Positions 14,599-19,679 of a stretch of 19,679 bases of DNA are shown piece after piece. Within the stretch, counting starts at the first letter, position 1. Every line of letters starts with the position of its first letter. The notes beneath the pieces were generated by a model, which did no database searches, had not been told where the DNA came from, and was given only the letters and a program-made list of their open reading frames with translations. The translations under genes were made by a program, and so were the position numbers. The stretch is from Desulfarculus sp. (GTDB lineage Bacteria > Desulfobacterota > Desulfarculia > Desulfarculales > Desulfarculaceae), in the NCBI GenBank assembly GCA_020216805.1, contig JAIWNN010000128.1, positions 1 to 19,679 of the forward strand. Direction: 5' to 3'.

Positions 14599-16356
14599 TT
14601 GCGCCGCAACTGGCGACCATTGTTGGAACACCACCGCGCCCTCCTGGCCAGGGAGCGCGGCGCGGTGCGCAAGGAGCCCGGCGGCCGGCTCAACCTGGCC
14701 CTGATCTACCCCAACACCTACGCCGTGGGGCTGGCCAACCTGGGACTGGCGGTGGTCTACCGCCTCTGCAACCAGCGCGGCCACGTGCTCTGCGAGCGGG
14801 CCTTCTTGCCCGACCGCCAGTCCCGGCCCCTCTACGCCAAGACCGGCGCGCCGCTGCTGACCCTGGAGTCCGGCCGCCCGGTGGCCGATTTCGACCTGGT
14901 GCTGGCCTCCATCTCCTTCGAGAACGACGCCCCTAATCTGGCCGCCATGCTCGACCTGGCCGGCCTGGGCATGCGCGCCATTGACCGCGCCGGCCCCCTG
15001 GTGGTGACCGGTGGGGTGGCGGCCATGCTCAACCCCGAGCCCCTGGCCGAGATCGTGGACGGCTTCCTGCTGGGCGAGGCCGAGGTGGTGTTGGGGCCCT
15101 TCCTGGAGGCCCTGGACCGCCACCGCGACCTGCCCCGGGCCGAGCTGCTATACGCCCTGGCCCGCAAGGTGGAGGGTTTCTACGCCCCCGCCCTCTATGA
15201 GCCCCGCTACTCCCCGACCGGCATCCTGACCGGCATCCACCCCTCGCGCCCCGGTCTGCCCGAGCGCGTGCGCGCCCCCAAGTACCAGGGTCCGGCCGCC
15301 GGTCTGGCCCAGAGCGTCTTCTCCGCCCCCGGCCCCGAATTCGGCGAGATGACCCTGCTGGAAGTGGGCCGGGGCTGCGGCCACGCCTGCCGTTTCTGCG
15401 CCGCCGGCCATGTCTACCGCCCTCCCCGCCTGGGCCGGGCCCAGGACTATCGCGATGCCGCCCTGGCCGCCGCTGCGACCGGCGGCCGGGTGGGGCTGGT
15501 CTCGGCCGCGGTCACCGACCTGCCCGGCTTGGATGGCCTGGCCCGGGAGATCACCGCCGCCGGGGGCAAGCTCGGCGTCAGCAGCCTACGCGCCGACCGC
15601 CTGACCCCGGAGCTGGCCCGGGCCCTGGCCACCGCCGGCCACCACAGCGTGGCCCTGGCCCCGGAGGCCGGCTCCGAGCGCCTGCGCCGGATCATCAACA
15701 AGCACCTGACCGAGGAGGACCTCCATCGCGCCGCCGAGACCCTGATCGGCGCCGGGGTGGCCAACCTGCGCCTGTATTTCATGATCGGACTGCCCGGCGA
15801 GGGCGATGACGACCTGGAATCCCTCATCGCCCTGGCCAAGAGCCTGCGCGCGCAAGTGGTCAGCGCCGCCCGGCCCCTGGGCCGCCTGGGCCAGCTCACC
15901 GTCAGCCTCAACGCCTTCATTCCCAAGCCCTGGACCCCCTTCCAGTGGGAGCCCATGGCCCCCCTGGCCCTCATCGGCCAGCGCCTGGCCCGGGTCCAGG
16001 ACGCCCTCAAGTCCACCGCCAACCTCAAGGTCATCCATGACGTGCCCAAGTACGCCCAACTCCAGGCCGTCCTGGCCCGGGGCGACCGCCGCCTAGGCCA
16101 CCTGATCACCACCCTGGCCCAGGGCCATAACCCGCCCAAGGCCTACGGCCTGGCGGGCGTGGACCCGGATTTTTACGCCCATCGCCGCCTCCAACCCGAC
16201 CAATTCCTGCCCTGGTCGATAGTCGACCATGGCATCGACCACGACTATCTTTGGCAAGAAGCCCAACGCGCCGCCCAGGGACTAGCCTCCCCCACCTGCC
16301 ACCCCGGCCGTTGCACCCGCTGCGGCGCGTGCGAGGGAGGCGGGGAGGGGGAGTAG
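14599..16356 (+). CDS. B12-binding-type radical SAM protein
   Basis: This 585-residue protein has an N-terminal cobalamin-binding-like Rossmann region (about 30-170, ALIYPNTYAVGLANLGL and VVTGGVAAMLNP), then a radical SAM core with the [4Fe-4S] motif CGHACRFC (Cys260, Cys264, Cys267), and LAPEAGSERLRRIINK and YFMIGLPGEGDDD further on. A C-terminal four-cysteine motif (Cys567, 572, 575, 578; CHPGRCTRCGAC) probably holds a second metal or cluster. It resembles an uncharacterised radical SAM family often followed by a DUF2344-type partner, which is absent here. The start is TTG 14599 with AGGGGAGG 5 bases upstream; ATG 14595 is in another frame. The substrate is unknown; a cobalamin dependence is plausible but unproven. 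Confidence 0.9.
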   Translation: MRRNWRPLLEHHRALLARERGAVRKEPGGRLNLALIYPNTYAVGLANLGLAVVYRLCNQRGHVLCERAFLPDRQSRPLYAKTGAPLLTLESGRPVADFDLVLASISFENDAPNLAAMLDLAGLGMRAIDRAGPLVVTGGVAAMLNPEPLAEIVDGFLLGEAEVVLGPFLEALDRHRDLPRAELLYALARKVEGFYAPALYEPRYSPTGILTGIHPSRPGLPERVRAPKYQGPAAGLAQSVFSAPGPEFGEMTLLEVGRGCGHACRFCAAGHVYRPPRLGRAQDYRDAALAAAATGGRVGLVSAAVTDLPGLDGLAREITAAGGKLGVSSLRADRLTPELARALATAGHHSVALAPEAGSERLRRIINKHLTEEDLHRAAETLIGAGVANLRLYFMIGLPGEGDDDLESLIALAKSLRAQVVSAARPLGRLGQLTVSLNAFIPKPWTPFQWEPMAPLALIGQRLARVQDALKSTANLKVIHDVPKYAQLQAVLARGDRRLGHLITTLAQGHNPPKAYGLAGVDPDFYAHRRLQPDQFLPWSIVDHGIDHDYLWQEAQRAAQGLASPTCHPGRCTRCGACEGGGEGE

Positions 16357-16360
16357 AAGT

Positions 16361-16435
16361 GGGGGCGTGGGGGAAACCCCTTTCTTTGGGGGCCCAAAAA
16401 AGGGGTTTCCCCCACGCCCCCTTCCCCAAAGAAAG
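16361..16435. repeat. Large palindromic element with two competing hairpins
   Basis: Two perfect 23-base inverted arms (16361-16383 and 16399-16421) flank a 15-base centre that is itself nearly palindromic (TTTGGG...CCCAAA). In addition, CTTTCTTTGGGG (16380-16391) is perfectly complementary to CCCCAAAGAAAG (16424-16435), so a second stem can form only if the first opens. It starts four bases after the radical SAM stop and precedes the DUF6178-like gene by about 140 bases. It may be a dispersed REP-like palindrome, a terminator or an attenuator. There is no T run after the main stem on the plus strand. Confidence 0.8.
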
Positions 16436-16522
16436 CCGCAAGGGGGGTAGGGTCGATGCAAATGTTGGTTGTCGGCCGAGAAGCTCCACCTCGAAAAAGT
16501 TGTTTCACGAGGAGCGCCAGCG

Positions 16523-16585
16523 ATGAAGCAATCTCTTCTCCAACCTGCGCGATGCCTAACCGGCCAAGGAGGCCGCGATGTCTGA
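16523..16585 (+). CDS. Possible 20-residue leader peptide overlapping the next start
   Basis: A short frame (starting MKQSLLQPARCL) has an excellent ribosome site, GAGGAG at 16509-16514, 8 bases before its ATG. Its TGA stop (16583-16585) overlaps the start of the downstream gene (ATG 16578) by 8 bases. This could couple translation or be a chance open frame. The peptide has no recognisable features. Confidence 0.3.
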   Translation: MKQSLLQPARCLTGQGGRDV

Positions 16586-18332
16586 CGAGCTGACCACCGC
16601 CGATCTCCTGCGCGATCCCGGCCGCCTCCTGGCCCTGGAGCGGCGCGACCCGCGCGCGGCCGAGGCCCTGTGGAACCACCTGAGCCCGGACCAACGCCTG
16701 CGCGTGGTCCTGGCCGCCTCCCCGCCCCAGCGCGAGAAGCTGATCACCCTGGCCCCGAACAGCCTGGAGCTGACCCAGGCCCTGGCCCCGGACGAGTTCG
16801 CCGCCACCGTCCTGGCCCTGGGCCCCGAGGACGCCGGCCAGCTGATCGAGTTTTCCAGCGACGAGCAGTTGACCTACGTCCTGGACCTCACCGGCTGGGT
16901 GCGCGAGGACTTCGCCCCCTCCCGCTACGAGACCTGGCTGCCCCTGGTCCTGGAGGCCGGCTCCGAGCGGTTGCAGCGTTGGCTGGAGTCCACCGACCTG
17001 GAGGTGCTGGCCCTCCTCTGCGCCCACTGGTTCCGGGTGGTCAAGTGGCTGCCCAGCCAGGACCAGCAGGAGCCGCCCGACGATTTGCCAAGCTTCACCT
17101 TGGACGGCGTCTATTTCATCGATTTCCGCGACGAAAGCGCCTCCAGCCTGCCAGCCCAGGTCCTGGTGGTGCTGAAAAGCGAGCTGGAGCACCGCTATTA
17201 CGAGGTGATGGAGGCCATGCTCTGGGAGTCGGCCGCCGGCATGGCCGAGGATGCCCGGCGCTGGCGGGGGGGGCGGCTGCAGGATCATGGCTTCCCCGAG
17301 CGACTGGAGGCCCTGGAGCTCTGGGCCCGCCCCGCTCCGGGCGAGGCTGACTGGCGAAACCTGCCCACTAAGGCCGAGCTGGGCTTCCTGCGCGAGGCCC
17401 CGCCCCGCTCCGACGCCCTGCTGAACCTGCTGGATCCCGACCTTTCCCTGCCCGCCCTGGCCAGCGGGATGGACCCGGCCGCGGCCGACGCGTTGAAGGC
17501 CGAACTGGCCTACGTGGCCAACTGCGCGGTGGTGGCCCTGGACGCCGATCCCGCCCAGCCCGAGGCGGTGGCCCGGGCCGGCCGCGAGGGCCTGGCCCTG
17601 GTCAACCTGGGCCTGGAGCTGATGACCCGTGAACGCCCAGAGGAGGCCGCCCAGGTGCTGGCACGCATGACCTGCGCCGCCCTGGCCCGCCAGGGCGCGG
17701 CCGCCATCCGGGCGTTGAACCAGCGGGCCTGGGCCCTGATGCGTGACGGCTGGCTCAAGGACATCCCCAACGGCCTGCACTTCCTGGACCCGCCCCTGGA
17801 CCGCTGGCTGGGTGGTTTGCTCTTCCCCAAGCCCCGCTGCCACGACCCCCGCCTGCCCGAGGGGCGCGAGTACCGCGCCTTCACCACCCGGGAGGACCTG
17901 GACCGCGCCGCCCACGCCCTGACCCAGGCCGAGTTCTGGCCGGTGCTGCTGTTTGATCTCCTGGGTCTGGACCGCCGGGAGCTCAGGGCCCTGTTTGAGC
18001 GTAAGATCTGGCCCGAGGACTCCCGCGAGGTCCGGGCCAGCGGGGTGGTGGCCACCTGGCTGGCCCGCCAGGCCCTGGGCCTGCCCGGCCTGGCCCCCCT
18101 GCCTCCGGCCAGCCTGGGACCGGCGGTGGCCGCCCTCAAGGCCGGACTGCAAGGCCCCCTGGCCCGCCGGCTCCACCAGTCCTGTCAGGCCCTGGCCGAT
18201 CCCGTCCAGGCGGCCCTGGCCCGGGAGACCCTGGGCCAGACCTTGTGGCTCATGGCCCAAGAGCTATCCGGCCTGGATCCATCCCAAACCCTGGAGCCCC
18301 GGTTCGTGGGTCTTTTGGTGATCGAGCGATGA
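16578..18332 (+). CDS. DUF6178-like protein of unknown function
   Basis: The 584-residue, leucine/alanine-rich, mostly helical protein resembles the DUF6178 family I associate with Desulfobacterota; this is recognition by memory of layout and is not certain. The N-terminus (about 1-130) is helical (LLRDPGRLLALERRDPRAAEALWNHL, in repeats ending LSPDQRLRV, LAPDEFAATV and SDEQLTYVLDL), reminiscent of HEAT-like or MgtE-N-like repeats. No transmembrane segment, signal peptide or catalytic motif is visible, so it is probably cytoplasmic. AAGGAGG precedes ATG 16578. Its stop overlaps the ubiE start (ATGA), so the two are probably made together; a link with quinone biosynthesis or respiration is inference. 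Confidence 0.8.
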   Translation: MSDELTTADLLRDPGRLLALERRDPRAAEALWNHLSPDQRLRVVLAASPPQREKLITLAPNSLELTQALAPDEFAATVLALGPEDAGQLIEFSSDEQLTYVLDLTGWVREDFAPSRYETWLPLVLEAGSERLQRWLESTDLEVLALLCAHWFRVVKWLPSQDQQEPPDDLPSFTLDGVYFIDFRDESASSLPAQVLVVLKSELEHRYYEVMEAMLWESAAGMAEDARRWRGGRLQDHGFPERLEALELWARPAPGEADWRNLPTKAELGFLREAPPRSDALLNLLDPDLSLPALASGMDPAAADALKAELAYVANCAVVALDADPAQPEAVARAGREGLALVNLGLELMTRERPEEAAQVLARMTCAALARQGAAAIRALNQRAWALMRDGWLKDIPNGLHFLDPPLDRWLGGLLFPKPRCHDPRLPEGREYRAFTTREDLDRAAHALTQAEFWPVLLFDLLGLDRRELRALFERKIWPEDSREVRASGVVATWLARQALGLPGLAPLPPASLGPAVAALKAGLQGPLARRLHQSCQALADPVQAALARETLGQTLWLMAQELSGLDPSQTLEPRFVGLLVIER

Positions 18333-19045
18333 TGGACGAGACGACCCAGGTCCGCGAGGTCCGCCGCATCTTCAATCGGGTGGCCCCGGTCTACGACCTG
18401 CTCAACCGGATCTTGAGCCTGCGCGAGGACGTGCGCTGGCGGCGCTTCGTGGCCCGCTCCTTGCGCCTGCCGGTCGACGGCGGCCGGGTGCTGGACGTGG
18501 CCACCGGCACCGGCGACCTGGCCCTGGCCATCGCCGCCCGGCCGGAGCGGCCCCGGGTGGTGGGGCTGGATCTGGTGCCGGCCATGCTGACCCCGGCGGC
18601 GCGCAAGGCCCGCCGGGCCGGGGCCCCCCTGGCTCTGTTGGCCGGAGACGCCCTGCGCCTGCCCTTCCCCGACGCCAGCTTCGACGCGGCCACCATCGCC
18701 TTCGGCATCCGCAACATCCCCCGCCGGGTGGAGGCCATGGCCGAGATGGGCCGGGTGCTCAAGCCCGGCGGCCGCCTGCACGTGCTGGAGTTCACCACTC
18801 CCCGCCGCCCAGCCGTGCGCCGGCTCTACACCCGCTACCTGCGCCACCTGCTGCCCCGCCTGGGCGGGTTGGTGTCCGGCGACGCCAGCAGCTATCAATA
18901 CCTGGCCGACACCATCCTACGCTTCCCCCCGCCCGATGAATTCCGCCGGGAGATGGTCGCCGCCGGGCTGGTCGCCCCCCGCTCCCACTCCTTGACCCAA
19001 GGCATCGCCTGGGTCCACGTGGCCGAGAAGCCCTTGACCGACTGA
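18329..19045 (+). CDS. ubiE: UbiE/MenG demethylmenaquinone methyltransferase
   Basis: The 238-residue class I SAM-dependent methyltransferase has the UbiE/MenG hallmarks: RVAPVYDLLNRILSL near the N-terminus, motif I DVATGTGDLALAIA, post-I GLDLVPAML, DALRLPFPDASFDAATIAFG-type motif II leading to FGIRNIPRR, and RVLKPGGRLHVLEF. The C-terminal SYQYLADTI is also typical. It methylates the ring of demethylmenaquinone (or the ubiquinone precursor); an anaerobic deltaproteobacterial host would make this a menaquinone enzyme. ATG 18329 overlaps the upstream stop (ATGA), and the longer frame from 18245 lies inside the neighbouring gene and is not used. ATG 18332 is a possible second start. Confidence 0.92.
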   Translation: MMDETTQVREVRRIFNRVAPVYDLLNRILSLREDVRWRRFVARSLRLPVDGGRVLDVATGTGDLALAIAARPERPRVVGLDLVPAMLTPAARKARRAGAPLALLAGDALRLPFPDASFDAATIAFGIRNIPRRVEAMAEMGRVLKPGGRLHVLEFTTPRRPAVRRLYTRYLRHLLPRLGGLVSGDASSYQYLADTILRFPPPDEFRREMVAAGLVAPRSHSLTQGIAWVHVAEKPLTD

Positions 19046-19111
19046 GCCGACCGCACGGCGGAGGGAAGGGCTGCGGGGAGCGGTCGCGGCTGGGGCCAGG
19101 CCGGCCGTGGA

Positions 19112-19679
19112 TCAGCGGCCAGCCTGCAACACCTGGCCAAAGAGCTGATCCCAGAGCCCCAGGACGCGCTCCAGACCGAAGCGCCCGCAGACCTGGGGCG
19201 CGGCCTGGGCCAAGGCCGTGCGGCGGGCGGGGTCGGCCATCAGGCCCTCCAGGGCTTGGGCCAGGGGCTCCAACTGGCCCCGGGGAACGATCAGTCCGTC
19301 CACCCCCGGGCGGATGATCTCCCGCACCCCGGTGCCGCAGTCCGTGGCCACCACCGCCAGGCCGCAGCTCATGGCCTCCAACAGGCTCATGGGAAAGCCC
19401 TCGTATTCCGAGGAGAGGGCGAAGATCTCGGCCCGGCGCAGGTGAGTCAGGGGGTCTTCCACCCGTCCCGGCAGGTGGACCCACGGCCCCAGACCCAGCT
19501 CGCCCGCCAGGGCCTCCAGCCGGGGGCGCTCCGGTCCCTCGCCCAGGATCGCCAGCCGCCAGGCGGGCTGCTTGGCGCGGGCCAAGGCGAAGGCCCGGAT
19601 CAGAAGGCCGAAGTTCTTGCCCGGGTCCAGGCGCCCCATGGCCACCACCGTGGGTCCCTCGGGCCAGAGCCGGGGCAGG
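19112..19679 (-). CDS. GT4-type glycosyltransferase, partial (N-terminus beyond right edge)
   Basis: About 189 codons of the C-terminal half of a glycosyltransferase are visible, open to the window edge; the ATG/GTG codons near 19636-19648 are internal. The B-domain motifs of the GT-B fold GT4 family are clear: GRLDPGKNFGLLIRAF, LAILGEGPERPRLE, HLPGRVEDP, and the nucleotide-sugar site SSEYEGFPMSLLEAMSCG with the two glutamates of the EX7E motif, followed by ATDCGTGVREII. It transfers an activated sugar, probably in lipopolysaccharide, exopolysaccharide or capsule synthesis. Donor and acceptor are unknown. It converges on ubiE, with a 66-base gap. Confidence 0.92.
   Translation of the reverse strand, partial: LPRLWPEGPTVVAMGRLDPGKNFGLLIRAFALARAKQPAWRLAILGEGPERPRLEALAGELGLGPWVHLPGRVEDPLTHLRRAEIFALSSEYEGFPMSLLEAMSCGLAVVATDCGTGVREIIRPGVDGLIVPRGQLEPLAQALEGLMADPARRTALAQAAPQVCGRFGLERVLGLWDQLFGQVLQAGR

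Noticed and set aside
16245..18260. 671-codon open frame on the minus strand opposite the DUF6178-like gene
   Set aside because: Gln/Gly-rich antisense artefact; it also runs across the palindromic element and into the radical SAM gene. The plus-strand gene has a proper ribosome site and operon overlap.
18245..18328. Longer ubiE start within the upstream gene
   Set aside because: The extra 28 residues do not resemble UbiE N-termini and lie inside the DUF6178-like coding region; ATG 18329 gives a normal-length protein and an ATGA overlap.
19049..19085. Terminator between ubiE and the glycosyltransferase gene
   Set aside because: Only a 6-bp stem (GACCGC/GCGGTC) around a 25-base loop and no T run on either strand.
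1..19679. Mobile elements, CRISPR arrays, tRNA or rRNA genes
   Set aside because: No transposase or integrase motifs, no regularly spaced repeats, and no tRNA-like cloverleaf or rRNA sequence recognised by eye on either strand.

Overview
The window is very GC-rich bacterial DNA with tightly packed genes, frequent GTG/TTG starts and many 4-base start/stop overlaps. A HesB-like selenoprotein, a UbiE/MenG-type quinone methyltransferase, a B12-binding radical SAM protein, several KinB-like or hybrid sensor kinases and a protein resembling the DUF6178 family together suggest an anaerobic Desulfobacterota (former Deltaproteobacteria) relative, possibly near Desulfarculales. That placement is inferred from gene content only.

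Layout. (1) Bases 1-424, minus: start of an exported TPR-type protein running off the left edge, with a good sigma70-like promoter. (2) 516-6327, minus: a six-gene overlapping operon. In transcription order it holds a cysteine-cluster protein with a degenerate receiver-like core, a HAMP-PAS histidine kinase, a response regulator whose output is TPR repeats rather than DNA binding, two RCK/TrkA-type subunits, and a TrkH/KtrB potassium-transporting subunit. (3) 6453-9306, minus: a second KinB-like kinase and an NtrC/AlgB-type sigma54 activator. (4) 9490-12835, minus: a soluble hybrid kinase with several PAS domains, overlapping a PrmA-like methyltransferase gene. (5) 13047-13915, plus: tandem HesB/IscA-like genes. 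The first reads through an in-frame TGA (selenocysteine) with a SECIS-like hairpin just downstream; the second has Cys at the same position. A strong terminator follows. (6) 13987-14445, minus: a small winged-helix-like hypothetical protein. (7) 14599-19045, plus: radical SAM protein, a large palindromic element, a DUF6178-like protein and UbiE/MenG with overlapping stop and start. (8) 19112-19679, minus: C-terminal part of a GT4 glycosyltransferase cut by the right edge.

How they may work together. Region 2 looks like a dedicated signalling module for K+ uptake: the kinase would phosphorylate a TPR response regulator that, lacking a DNA-binding domain, may act on the RCK/TrkH complex or another protein. 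Regions 2-4 encode three sensor kinases on one strand, and two share the same membrane-anchored KinB-like sensor layout, suggesting duplication. Region 5 is a clear Sec/Cys paralogue pair probably involved in Fe-S or redox chemistry. No tRNA, rRNA, CRISPR array, insertion sequence or prophage gene was seen, and no gap longer than 300 bases lacks a gene.
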